NCBI GenBank assembly: GCA_963759875.1
Contig: CAVXBB010000015.1
Location: 1,364,001-1,428,000, forward strand
Length of the DNA: 64,000 bases
Direction: 5' to 3'
Source of the DNA: JAFAGX01 sp963759875
Lineage (GTDB): Bacteria; Acidobacteriota; Terriglobia; Terriglobales; Acidobacteriaceae
Position 1 is the stretch's first letter; each line of letters begins with the position of its first letter. Below the pieces are notes generated by a model. The model was not told where the DNA came from. It did no database searches and saw nothing but the letters and a program-made list of their open reading frames with translations. Below, piece after piece: positions 34,865 to 44,105 of this stretch. A program made the translations under genes and the position numbers.

Positions 34865-34976
34865 GAAGATGCAACTATTTCGATGCGCCGGGCCAGGCTA
34901 AGTTGGCACACACAGCAGTCAGGACGCGTTGAAGCACCGGACCCGTCTTTCTTGTTTTCGCACCGCGAAAACCGAT

Positions 34977-36341
34977 CTAATCGTAATATTCCAGGCCCAA
35001 GTGGGTGATCAGTTCTTCGCCGCGCAGATGGCGGAGAGTGTTTTTTAGCTTCATGAGCTGAATGAACAGATCGTGCTCGGGATAAAGGCCGGGCGCGGTC
35101 ATCGGGGATTTGAAGTAAAAGCTGAGCCACTCCTGAATGCCAATGCCGCGAAGCTCCGCACTGCGTTGGGCGAGGTCGATGAAGAGCACGAGATCGAGCA
35201 CGATGGGCGCGGCGAGGATCGAATCGCGGCAGAGGAAATCGACCTTGATCTGCATGGGATAGCCGAGCCATCCGAAGATATCGATATTGTCCCAACCCTC
35301 TTTGTTATCACCACGCGGCGGGTAATAGTTAATGCGAACCTTGTGGGTGAAATTGCCGTAGAGATCGGGATAGAGTTCGGGCTGCAGAATGTGCTCGAGC
35401 ACCGAGAGTTTGGATTCTTCCTTGGTTTTAAAAGACCCTGGATCATCGAGCACTTCGCCGTCGCGATTGCCCAGGATGTTGGTTGAGAACCAGCCGTTTA
35501 GACCGAGCATGCGCGCTTTAAACCCCGGCGCGAGGATGGTTTTGATCAGGGTCTGCCCGGTCTTGAAATCCTTGCCGCAGATCGGGAGCTTCGTTCTGTG
35601 CGAGACAACTCGTGCATGGCGGGAACGTCTACCGTGAGGTTGGGTGCGCCGTTAGCGAAAGGCACGCCTTCCATCAGGGAAGCGTAGGCGTAGATCATCG
35701 AGGGCGCGATGTTCTCGTCGTTCTGCGTCAATGCTTTTTCGAACGCTTTCAGCGATTGATGGGCAGCGGTCGGCTCGATGAAAGTTTCCGTCGATCCGCA
35801 CCAGATGGTGACCAGGCGAGCAGCGCCCGAAGATTTCTTAAATTCGCGAATGTCGGCGCGAACCTGCTCGGCAAGGTCCATCTTGTTCTTGCCCTTTTTT
35901 ACGTTCGGGCCGTCGAGATTCTTGACGTAGTTGTGATCGAAGACCGCTTTGCGCGGCTTGATGGAACTGAGAAGCGGCTTCACTTTATCGAGCAGATCGC
36001 GCTCCAGAACCCCGGCCTTACTGGCGGCGGTGTACATGTCGTCTTCGAAAATGTCCCAACCGGTGAAGACGAGATCGTCGAGTGCGGCGAGTGGAACAAA
36101 TTCCTTGACCTTGGGCGAGCGCGCGTCGGTGCGCTTACCCAGACGAATGGTTCCCATCTGGGTGAGCGATCCGATAGGGCTTGGCGATGCCCTTGCGCAC
36201 GGCTTCGACTCCGGCGACAAAAGTTGTAGCGACTGCGCCCATGCCGGGAATCATGACTCCAAGCTTGCCCTTGGCAGCTTGAATGTCGCTGCCGGTTGGC
36301 TTCTGCGTTTCAGTTCGTGCGTGCTTGCGCTGCGTTGGCAT
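34977..36341 (-). CDS. Inositol-3-phosphate synthase, two frameshifts
   Basis: Three adjacent frames together give a normal-length (about 450 aa) myo-inositol-1-phosphate synthase. Part one has the NAD-binding GVMIPGMGAVATTFVAGVEA. Part two has KEFVPLAALDDLVFTGWDIF and LVTIWCGSTETFIEPTAAHQ. Part three has MLGLNGWFSTNILGNRDGEV and KVRINYYPPRGDNKEGWDNI. The first shift is at a GGG run near 36177 (one extra base); the second is near 35600, where TKLPICGKDFKTGQTLIKTI is recovered. The enzyme converts glucose-6-phosphate to inositol-3-phosphate. Neither shift removes a motif, which favours sequence error over decay. Confidence 0.8.
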
Positions 36342-36359
36342 TATGTGACTGTTTCCTTA

Positions 36360-36674
36360 TAAGAAATTTGGGATTAAGACAAACAGGTATGTTCTCGTAA
36401 TTGCGAGGACAATTGCAACCAGAGCACAGTGAATGCCGCGAAGCGCGATTCTGCTGTCAAAGCGGAGCATTGGTTGGGAACCGCACATTCGTCGACACTC
36501 TTCGGCTTAAGGACAGCTCATCGCAAAGGTCGCAGCCGAGTGAGGGATCTCGCGCGTAGCGGTAACCATCCGTAGACCGCGAATGCTCCACCAGATCCCT
36601 CGCCCCGCTGGAGAAGCGCGGGGCTTCGGGATGACCCATCGTGCTTGCAGAACTTTATTTTATGGCGAAAGTTT
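36360..36674. other. Intergenic region with a GGGATGAC-type repeat end
   Basis: About 315 bases between the inositol-phosphate synthase start and the cupin gene. GATCCCTCGCCCCGCTGGAG then AAGCGCGGGGCTTCGGGATGAC (36592-36633) shares the GATCCCTCGC ... GGGATGAC ends with the repeat copies at 28525-28634 and 40590-40690 and contains a CCCCGC/GCGGGG stem. No gene is supported. Confidence 0.45.
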
Positions 36675-36995
36675 CTAGTCGAAACCACGCCGGACAGGAT
36701 AGTCGACGATGATGGCACGGCCATTGGTGAGGGCCTTGGCGGAATGGCGCGTGTTGGCAGGCACGATGGCGGCAATGCCGGGCCGGGCAATCTGCGCCAC
36801 ACCGTCGATGGTCAATTCGAGTTCACCTTCGATCACTTCATAAACTTCTTCTTCAGGATGGTAATGCTCGTGAATCGAGGCGCCACCGTCGAACTCGTAA
36901 TGGGCGAAGGTCATATTCTGCGAATGGAAGTAGCGGCCTCGCCAACCGGGCAAACGCTCAATCACTTTCAGAGTTGAGGTATCGACGAAAGGCAT
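36675..36995 (-). CDS. Small cupin protein
   Basis: A 106-aa single cupin barrel from ATG 36995 (GGAGG four bases upstream). Cupin motif 1 is HEHYHPEEEVYEVIEGELEL, with metal ligands H, H and E. Motif 2 is PANTRHSAKALTNG. It binds a metal ion and probably a small substrate or is a sensor; the family is too diverse to name a reaction. No partner gene is in the same orientation nearby. Confidence 0.8.
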   Translation of the reverse strand: MPFVDTSTLKVIERLPGWRGRYFHSQNMTFAHYEFDGGASIHEHYHPEEEVYEVIEGELELTIDGVAQIARPGIAAIVPANTRHSAKALTNGRAIIVDYPVRRGFD

Positions 36996-37154
36996 GTGCC
37001 CTCCAGTTGGCGCATGGTAGCACGGGACGGGGTTAGCCGCTGGGCTTGGAAAAGCAGGTTCCTCGACTCGTTCTCGCCGCAATACTGCGGTTCCGAACGG
37101 CTCGGAGTGACAATGTTTTGTCAGCCTGCCGTGCCTCGTCGGCGCTGACCGATG

Positions 37155-37589
37155 TTACTTCTCCAGATCCATGGCCTTGATCGGCAAGTCCCAGTGCGCG
37201 TCGAGAATCTCGAAGCGGCGCTGCTCCTCGCGAGCGTAGGTCTCCTGATCGGGGAAGAGCTGTTTCTTGAGCGCGTCTTCATCAAACGGTTCGTTAGCGA
37301 CCGTCGCGTTCTTGAAAACGATGGTAACGCGATAGTCCCAGCGGCCGTCTTCGGTGGTGTGATAGCGCGGCTGGTCCATCCAGACCTTCAGCATGCGCCC
37401 CATTTCAACTTCCTTTTTCAGCAATGGGTAGTGGTTCTTCTTAAAAAGGCGGAGGAATTCGTCGGCGTGTCCCCATGTGGTTTTGTAGTAATACTCGATA
37501 ACAAATGGCTGGCTGGACACGGGTGACTGAGCAAGGCTGAAGCTGCTGGCGAAAGAGAAAAAAAACATTACGAAAAGAAGGCGCTTCAT
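37155..37589 (-). CDS. Exported protein of unknown function
   Basis: A 144-aa protein with a clear signal peptide (MKRLLFVMFFFSFASSFSLA). The mature part contains YYYKTTWGHADEFLRLFKKN and KVWMDQPRYHTTEDGRWDYR, which suggests a small alpha-beta barrel-like periplasmic domain. AAGGAGG lies upstream of the ATG. No characterised family is recognised. Confidence 0.65.
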   Translation of the reverse strand: MKRLLFVMFFFSFASSFSLAQSPVSSQPFVIEYYYKTTWGHADEFLRLFKKNHYPLLKKEVEMGRMLKVWMDQPRYHTTEDGRWDYRVTIVFKNATVANEPFDEDALKKQLFPDQETYAREEQRRFEILDAHWDLPIKAMDLEK

Positions 37590-37645
37590 AAAACCTCCTT
37601 AGAGCTGCCGGACTGCGTCCGGCCGCACAGCCGGAGCGGCTATTG

Positions 37646-38293
37646 CTACGTGCTCTGTGCTGAATTTTGCTGGGCCGCTCCGATTCTATTCTGCCAATGG
37701 GACCAAACGAACCAAATAATGCCGGCAAGCAGAACCAAGCCGATGACGGCATCGAACTGATGGAAATACTTGCCCAATCCGCGCCAGTTCTCTCCCAACT
37801 TCATGCCGAGCCACGCCAATGCGAAACACCAAGGCCAGGAACCAAGAAAGGTGTAGATGTGAAAACGTCCGCGGGGCATGCGGGCGATTCCTGCGGGCAG
37901 CGCAATGAATGTGCGAACGACTGGAAGCAGGCGGGCGATGAAGACCGCGAGATATCCCCAACGCGCGAAGAAGCGGTCGGCCCAATCGAGCTCGCGGCGG
38001 CTGAGCAGAATCCAGCGTCCATATTTTTCAACCAGCGGGCGCCCGCCATAGCAGCCAATTTCATAAGCGACCAGCGATCCGAGATTGCAGCCGATTGCGC
38101 CGGCAGTCGCGACCCAGAACAATTTCAGACTGCCCTCAAAAACCAGGTAGCCGGCGAAGGGCATAATCAGCTCGGAGGGGAGCGGAATGCAGGCGGACTC
38201 AATGGCCATCAGAAGCGCGAGGCCGCCGTAGCCGGTCGCGGCGATCACCGATTTAATGAAGATGAACAGAACTGCGAGAATTTTTTCTGTCAT
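37646..38293 (-). CDS. DedA-family membrane protein
   Basis: A 215-aa polytopic protein with the DedA/SNARE-associated signature: IESACIPLPSELIMPFAGYL, then GCNLGSLVAYEIG, FARLLPVVRTF-like text (FIARLLPVVRTFIALPAGIA) with the conserved arginines, and GSWPWCFALAWLG. DedA proteins are undecaprenyl-phosphate or phospholipid translocases/scramblases in several bacteria. The frame is complete. Confidence 0.88.
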   Translation of the reverse strand: MTEKILAVLFIFIKSVIAATGYGGLALLMAIESACIPLPSELIMPFAGYLVFEGSLKLFWVATAGAIGCNLGSLVAYEIGCYGGRPLVEKYGRWILLSRRELDWADRFFARWGYLAVFIARLLPVVRTFIALPAGIARMPRGRFHIYTFLGSWPWCFALAWLGMKLGENWRGLGKYFHQFDAVIGLVLLAGIIWFVWSHWQNRIGAAQQNSAQST

Positions 38294-38353
38294 GCGGAAT
38301 CAGTTTATAGGCTAAGTGCGTAGAGTTCGGTAGGCAAAGATCCTCCGCGGGGG

Positions 38354-38578
38354 CTAAAACGATCCTTCCTGGGTAAAGGTAAAGCCGGGAAGAGAGATGC
38401 CATCAGCGCCCTTGGCAACCTTAACGCGCACGGTGGGGGCATCCGGCGCGGTTACAGCGGCGGGACGTAAAACCGCGTACTGGGTGAAAACTTCGCTGTA
38501 GACTTTGGTGACAAGGTAGTCATTGCCATCTTCGTCCTTGCGCCAGACCTGGCCAAGCTTGACGGACTTCACTGCCAA
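38354..38578 (-). CDS. Small conserved-looking hypothetical protein
   Basis: Seventy-four residues from a TTG at 38578 with AAGGA eight bases upstream (a GTG at 38572 is the alternative). MAVKSVKLGQVWRKDEDGND then YLVTKVYSEVFTQYAVLRPA suggests a small beta-barrel such as an SH3/KOW-like fold. No function is known. Confidence 0.55.
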   Translation of the reverse strand: MAVKSVKLGQVWRKDEDGNDYLVTKVYSEVFTQYAVLRPAAVTAPDAPTVRVKVAKGADGISLPGFTFTQEGSF

Positions 38579-38740
38579 TTGAGTTTCCTTTCAATTTTCG
38601 GGTCAGTCCCAGAGTACCTAGCACGCCCGTGCGTCGTCAATGACGCAGCGAGGAGCGGATTACAAAAGGATCACTAAACGGCTTCAATGTCCGCTAAGAA
38701 TTGCTTCTGCTAACATTGATTTTCATTCTGGAGAGCAGAG

Positions 38741-39592
38741 ATGGCGCGCGGTGTAATTCCTCGGCAGCCAACAAAAACAGGGCGACATGAAAGAGCAAAG
38801 GGCAGTATTGCTGCCGGATCTGGCAGCGGGTTTCGGCGAGCCACGGCTTCTGCCCCGGATCGAGCAAAAGAGCGGCTGGCACAAAAAGTGCCTCAATCGG
38901 CAAAAGGGACAAAATATAACCCGCTGGCACCGGAGCGGATTGCTGAAATCCTGAAGCGGCTGGATCAGCTTTATCCAGAGGTTACGTGCGCGCTGACGCA
39001 CCGAAGCGCATGGGAGTTGCTGGTGGCGACAATCCTCTCGGCCCAATCGACCGATGCCAATGTGAATCGCGTAACCCCGGAGCTGTTTCGCAAATATCCG
39101 ACTGTTCAGGATTTTGCCGCGCTGAAACCGGAGCAACTCGAGCCAGACATTCGATCAACCGGTTTTTTCCGCAACAAATCGAAATCGGTGGTAGGCGCGG
39201 CGAAGAAGATCGTGAGCGATTTTGGCGGCGAAGTACCGTCGGAGATGGACCAACTGCTCACGTTGCCAGGAGTGGCGCGGAAGACGGCAAATGTGGTGCT
39301 GGGGACGTGGTTCAAGCAAGGCGTGGGAATTGTGGTAGATACTCACGTGACCCGGATCAGCCGTCGCTTAGAGTTGACCAAGAATAGCGATGCTCCGAAG
39401 ATCGAGCTAGATCTGATGAAGATCATTCCACAGGAGAAATGGATTTTGTTTGCTCACCAGCTGATTTGGCACGGGCGCAAATTGTGCATGGCGCGGCGGC
39501 CGAACTGCGCGGAATGCCTGCTGGAAAACATCTGCCACGCCGCGGACAAGACCTGGAGCACGGTCGAAATTCATAAAAGCGCGAAGCCTTGA
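38741..39592 (+). CDS. nth: Endonuclease III with basic N-terminal extension
   Basis: A 283-aa DNA glycosylase/AP lyase for oxidised pyrimidines. The catalytic lysine lies in the helix-hairpin-helix LLTLPGVARKTANVVLG, the aspartate in GIVVDTHVTRI, and the 4Fe-4S ligands are C-x6-C-x2-C-x5-C near residues 252-268. The core is typical (about 215 aa), but about 65 extra residues precede it, rich in Arg, Lys, Gly and Ala (for example RQPTKTGRHERAKGSIAAGS). This tail may bind DNA, or the true start may be internal; no strong ribosome site decides between them. Confidence 0.9.
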   Translation: MARGVIPRQPTKTGRHERAKGSIAAGSGSGFRRATASAPDRAKERLAQKVPQSAKGTKYNPLAPERIAEILKRLDQLYPEVTCALTHRSAWELLVATILSAQSTDANVNRVTPELFRKYPTVQDFAALKPEQLEPDIRSTGFFRNKSKSVVGAAKKIVSDFGGEVPSEMDQLLTLPGVARKTANVVLGTWFKQGVGIVVDTHVTRISRRLELTKNSDAPKIELDLMKIIPQEKWILFAHQLIWHGRKLCMARRPNCAECLLENICHAADKTWSTVEIHKSAKP

Positions 39593-39698
39593 GCAACAGG
39601 CGTCCAATTTGACTGTGTCAGCAGTCAGCTATATCTTTAGCGGTCAGGCCAAGATCGCGCTGCCGCTTCCACATTCGCGGAATCTTCAAGGGGAAATC

Positions 39699-40475
39699 AT
39701 GTTGCGAAAACTAAGTTTCAGTCTATTTATCGCTGCGGTGCTTGCACCGGTGTTGCTGGCGCAAACCTTGGACGAAGTGGTCCAGAAACACGTGGCGGCG
39801 ATGGGCGGTGCGGAAAAGATGAAAGCCGCGAAAACTATCAAGATGACGGGCAAAGTTGAGATGCAAAACATGGAAGCTCCCTTTGTCATGATGCTGAAAC
39901 AGCCCGGCATGCTCCGGAACGAGATCACGATCCAAGGCCTAGTGATGATACAGGCGTACGACGGCAAGTCGGGGTGGGCAATCGTTCCGTTCACCGGGAA
40001 GAAAGATCCGGAGCCAGTTACGGCGGACGAAACCAAGGAGTTGCAGGACCAGTCGGATATCTGGCCTCTGGTCGATTACAAGGCCAAGGGCAACAAGGTG
40101 GAACTGCTAGGCAAGGACAAGATCGAAGGCACGGACGCCTATAAGCTCAAGCTGACGCGCCCAAACGGCGATGTAGATTTGATCTACATCGATACCGATA
40201 GCTTCTTGGAGATTAAAGAAGAGGGAACGCGCATCATCCGCGGGAGCGAGCAGCAGAGTGAGACTTCTCTGGCTGACTATCGCGAAATCGGCGGCCTCAT
40301 GTTCCCCTTCGCAATTGAAAGCAGCATCAAGGGTAGTCCGGAGACGCAGAAGATCACGCTGGAAAAGGTTGAGCTGAATGTCCCGGTGGATGATTCGGTT
40401 TTTAAGATGCCCGCAGCCGCCCCGGCGCCAGCGCGAAAATCCGACGCGAAGCCGGAAGACAAACCTGGATACTAG
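39699..40475 (+). CDS. Periplasmic LolA-like outer-membrane lipoprotein-sorting protein
   Basis: A 258-aa protein with a signal peptide (MLRKLSFSLFIAAVLAPVLL, then AQ). TLDEVVQKHVAAMGGAEKMK starts the mature part, typical of LolA/LolB-fold exported proteins. Later strands include GKVEMQNMEAPFVMMLKQPG and a TSLADYREIGGLMFPFAIES segment. A Pro/Ala/Lys-rich tail follows. It probably carries a hydrophobic ligand in the periplasm; a true Lol role is unproven. ATG 39699 has AAGGGGA upstream and is preferred over 39609. Confidence 0.65.
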   Translation: MLRKLSFSLFIAAVLAPVLLAQTLDEVVQKHVAAMGGAEKMKAAKTIKMTGKVEMQNMEAPFVMMLKQPGMLRNEITIQGLVMIQAYDGKSGWAIVPFTGKKDPEPVTADETKELQDQSDIWPLVDYKAKGNKVELLGKDKIEGTDAYKLKLTRPNGDVDLIYIDTDSFLEIKEEGTRIIRGSEQQSETSLADYREIGGLMFPFAIESSIKGSPETQKITLEKVELNVPVDDSVFKMPAAAPAPARKSDAKPEDKPGY

Positions 40476-40589
40476 ACGCTGTTCCGGGTACGTTGGTACG
40501 CCGGCGAGGGATTGATCATAACCGCCCGCTGTCGAAAATGCGCTCTCCCATCGCAGTAGATAATCCGGTAATGGTCAGTTTGAGAAGGA

Positions 40590-40690
40590 AGCGAGCCGAA
40601 CGCGCGATTATTCTGTCGCACACAACGCGACAGTTCGCGCGGCTCGCCCAGATCCTTCGCTGCGCAAACAAGGCTTGCTTAGGATGACAA
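40590..40690. repeat. Intergenic copy of the interspersed repeat
   Basis: GCGAGCCGAACGCGCG ... TTATTCTGTCGCA ... CGCCCAGATCCTTCGCT ... AGGATGACAA follows the same order of blocks as the copy inside the ABC permease gene at 28525-28634. It lies between the LolA-like and VPS10/BNR genes. An internal TGTCGC...GCGACA pairing would give a hairpin. Confidence 0.65.
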
Positions 40691-40750
40691 ATCAGACTGA
40701 CCCATTATCAATAATCCGATTCCGTTCACAATTCTTAACGAGGTCTATAC

Positions 40751-43700
40751 ATGTTGAACCGGGTTTTTGCCCTGGTTGTTCTTTGCATCTTCGCCTCCGT
40801 CTGCGCCGTTTCTGCTAGTGGACAGCAGATTAGCTCCGACACTTTCAGTGGCTTATGGGCCCGGCCCATCGGTCCTGCTGTGATGGGCGGCCGCATCAGT
40901 GACATCGCTGCCATCGCTGAGGGGCAGCGTTTGACGATTTATGTAGGTGCTGCCGGCGGAGGCTTGTGGCGCTCGCTCGACGGCGGGACTACCTTCGCAC
41001 CGATATTCGACAAGCAGCCTACACAGTCGATTGGTTCGATTGCGATTGATCTTTCGCATCCGAAAACGGTTTGGGTGGGCACCGGAGAAAGCTGGGCGCG
41101 CAACAGCGTTTCCGTCGGGACGGGACTCTATCGCTCGACCGATGGCGGCGAGAACTGGGAACTCATGGGTCTTGCTGATTCCGAGCACCTCAGCCGGGTG
41201 CTGGTTCATCCCACGGATGGAAACGTTGTCTATGCCTGCGCGCTTGGGCACCTGTGGAATTCAAATGAAGAGCGCGGCGTGTTCAAGACCAGCGATGGCG
41301 GCAAGACTTGGAAAAAGATTTTCTACGTCGACAACAAAACCGGCTGCGCCGAAATGCAGATGGACCCGAAGAATCCTGATATCGTCTATGCCGCAATGTG
41401 GCAAGTGCTTCGGCAACCGTGGACGTTTACCTCGGGCGGTCCCGGCAGCGGGTTGTTCAAGAGCACAGACGGGGGCGCGACGTGGCATCCTATACGTAAA
41501 GGTTTTCCTGATGGCGATCTCGGACGCATCGGCCTCGCCGTTGCAGCGTCGAATCCTAACCGTCTGTATGCAGTGGTGGAAGCGAAGAATCATACCGCGT
41601 TATTCCGCTCCGACAATAGCGGGGAGAGCTGGACTGAGACTAACAACTCCTTCAACGTCGCCGGGCGACCTTTCTATTTTGCTCGGGTGATTGTCGATCC
41701 CAATAATGCCGACCGGGTTTACAAACCCGGTTTTGCGCTCACTATCAGCGAGGATGCCGGCAAGAGTTTCAGTGCGGCATTTTCCGAGAATGAGGTAGGA
41801 GGTGTTCATAGCGATCACCATGCGCTGTGGATCAATCCCAAGAACTCCGAAGAAGTTCTTGATGGCACGGATGGTGGCGTCTATCACTCGCTGGATCGCG
41901 GCAATCACTGGCGTTTTCTGAACTCGATTCCGGTTGCGCAGTACTACCACGTCAGCGCCGACATGGAACGTCCTTACAACGTGTACGGCGGCTTGCAGGA
42001 TAACGGTACTTGGATCGGCCCATCGCGAGCAGTAGGCGGCGTGGCGAACCGGCACTGGAGAAATATTGGCTACGGTGATGGGTTCTGGGCATTCAGCGAT
42101 CCAACCGATCCTGACAGCGCTTATGTCGAATATCAGGGCGGACACATCTCCCGGGTGCGGAAATCTACGGAAGAGCAGAAGGAGATTCGTCCATTGCCCG
42201 GCGCCGACGATCCAGATTTCCGCTTCAACTGGAACGCACCGATTCACATGAGTCCCAATCACCCGGGAACGATCTACATTGGCGCGCAGTTTCTCTTCCG
42301 CTCCACTGATAAGGGCGAGTCCTGGCAGAAAATTTCACCCGATCTGACCACCAACGATCCCGAAAAGCAGCATCAGGAAAAGTCCGGCGGCCTAACGATC
42401 GATAACTCAGACGCTGAACGGTATGAAACGATCTACTCGATTGCCGAATCACCGAAAAATGGAGATGTCATTTGGGTTGGCACGGATGACGGCAACGTTC
42501 AGATCACTAAGGATAGCGGCAGCCATTGGACTAATGTGGTGAAGAATATTCAGGGCCTACCTCCGAACACCTGGGTTTCGACGGTGGAGGCTGGGCATTT
42601 TGACGCTGGAACCGCCTATGCGACATTCGAGGGTCACGCCACCGGCGACATGAACACCTATGTTTACAAGACCACGGACTACGGGCAGACATGGAACTCG
42701 CTTTCCACAAACACCCTGAAGGGATACGCGCACGTAGTTCGCGAGGATTTGGTCAATCCCAACCTGCTGTTTGTCGGAACCGAGTTCGGACTGTTTCTCA
42801 GTGTGGATGGCGGCAAGAACTGGGCGCAATTTACCGGCAAGCTGCCGAACGTTGCAGTGCGCGATATTTCGATTCAGCCGCGCGAATCGGACCTGCTGGT
42901 CGCGACTCATGGGCGGGGCATTTACATTCTCGACGATCTGACTCCGCTGCGGGCCATTACGCCGGAAGTTCTGGCCTCGGACGCAGCCCTCCTTCCATCA
43001 CGTCCGACCGAGCTTTCATTGCCTTCATTTGAGCAACGCTTCGACGGCGATTCGGAGTTCATCGGGCCGTCTCTTGGTGATACCGCTCCCATCGTTTACT
43101 ACCAGAGGAAGCGTCTGATCATCGGCACGTTAAGGCTGGAAATCTATGACGCTCAGGGCAATTTGTTGAACGCACTCCAAGGCGAACCTCGTTTGGGGGT
43201 AGTTCGTGTGGACTGGGCTGAACGGCTCAAGCCGCCCAAGGTGCCGCCAGCGGCTTCGCTGGTGGAACAGCCGTTTGCGTTTGTCGGACCGCAAGCTGAA
43301 CTGGGAACGTACGCGGTGAAGTTGATCCGAGGCAAGCAAACTTATACCGGAAAACTACAACTGGTGCTTGATCCGCGTTCCAAGGCGACACCTGAGGATC
43401 TGGCGCTCCAGCACAAGACAGTCATGCAGCTTTACAACATGCTGGGACAGCTCACCTATCTTGCCGATGCAACCGTCGATCTTCGCGACCAGGTGCGCCA
43501 GCGTGCTTCACAGGTCAAAGAGCGAAACTTGAAAGCCCAGCTTGATAATTTGGCCGCGCAGCTTGATGAGTTCCGCTCCACTCTGGTCTCGGTCAAAGAA
43601 GGTGGAATGATCACAGGCGAGCACAAACTACGCGAAAATATTGGCGAGCTTTACGGCGGCGTCAACGGTTTCGAAGGAAAACCGACCCAGTCGCAGATTG

Positions 43701-43855
43701 AACGTACTGCGGTTTTGCAAAAGCAGTTGGAAGATGCTGGGGTAAAGTTCGAGAAACTTTCTGATGTGAGCAACCTCAATGCTGCTATCGCAAAAAGGAA
43801 GTTGCAGCCAGTGAAAGCTTTGTCGAAAGAAGACTGGAACAAGCAACAACACTAA
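40751..43855 (+). CDS. Exported VPS10/BNR-repeat beta-propeller protein
   Basis: A 1034-aa protein with a signal peptide (MLNRVFALVVLCIFASVCAV). The first ~740 residues hold many Asp-box/BNR motifs of S-x-D-x-G-x-x-W type, for example YRSTDGGENWELMG, FKTSDGGKTWKKIF and FRSTDKGESWQKIS, enough for two propellers as in the sortilin-like (VPS10) group. The C-terminal ~250 residues form a beta segment and a coiled coil (TVDLRDQVRQRASQVKERNL). GAGG precedes ATG 40751. It is probably secreted or periplasmic; a glycosidase activity is not shown, since Asp boxes are structural. Confidence 0.85.
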   Translation: MLNRVFALVVLCIFASVCAVSASGQQISSDTFSGLWARPIGPAVMGGRISDIAAIAEGQRLTIYVGAAGGGLWRSLDGGTTFAPIFDKQPTQSIGSIAIDLSHPKTVWVGTGESWARNSVSVGTGLYRSTDGGENWELMGLADSEHLSRVLVHPTDGNVVYACALGHLWNSNEERGVFKTSDGGKTWKKIFYVDNKTGCAEMQMDPKNPDIVYAAMWQVLRQPWTFTSGGPGSGLFKSTDGGATWHPIRKGFPDGDLGRIGLAVAASNPNRLYAVVEAKNHTALFRSDNSGESWTETNNSFNVAGRPFYFARVIVDPNNADRVYKPGFALTISEDAGKSFSAAFSENEVGGVHSDHHALWINPKNSEEVLDGTDGGVYHSLDRGNHWRFLNSIPVAQYYHVSADMERPYNVYGGLQDNGTWIGPSRAVGGVANRHWRNIGYGDGFWAFSDPTDPDSAYVEYQGGHISRVRKSTEEQKEIRPLPGADDPDFRFNWNAPIHMSPNHPGTIYIGAQFLFRSTDKGESWQKISPDLTTNDPEKQHQEKSGGLTIDNSDAERYETIYSIAESPKNGDVIWVGTDDGNVQITKDSGSHWTNVVKNIQGLPPNTWVSTVEAGHFDAGTAYATFEGHATGDMNTYVYKTTDYGQTWNSLSTNTLKGYAHVVREDLVNPNLLFVGTEFGLFLSVDGGKNWAQFTGKLPNVAVRDISIQPRESDLLVATHGRGIYILDDLTPLRAITPEVLASDAALLPSRPTELSLPSFEQRFDGDSEFIGPSLGDTAPIVYYQRKRLIIGTLRLEIYDAQGNLLNALQGEPRLGVVRVDWAERLKPPKVPPAASLVEQPFAFVGPQAELGTYAVKLIRGKQTYTGKLQLVLDPRSKATPEDLALQHKTVMQLYNMLGQLTYLADATVDLRDQVRQRASQVKERNLKAQLDNLAAQLDEFRSTLVSVKEGGMITGEHKLRENIGELYGGVNGFEGKPTQSQIERTAVLQKQLEDAGVKFEKLSDVSNLNAAIAKRKLQPVKALSKEDWNKQQH

Positions 43856-44105
43856 GGGAACATCGAGCGAATAAAGCCCGCGGTACCAGACTGCTTGACC
43901 GAATCCAGGGTGTCGGACCAAATCGCCGATCAATCGGCTGTGGCAGCTCTGCTTCAGAGCCGTCGAATTCTTTACATTTTCAGAAGCGTTCTTAGTGGTC
44001 CTCGCATCACAACGGGTACGCATAGCGCCGCACCCAGCGCCGAGCACGACAAGGCTAAGGTTTTAAGCGGCACGACATCACATAACAGCCGATGAGGATG
44101 GACAG

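Noticed and set aside
37667..38323. 218-aa plus-strand open frame
   Set aside because: It lies antisense to the DedA gene and has no start signal or family motif.
41600..42262. 220-aa minus-strand open frame inside the VPS10/BNR gene
   Set aside because: The plus-strand gene has Asp-box repeats throughout; the minus frame has no protein-like motifs.
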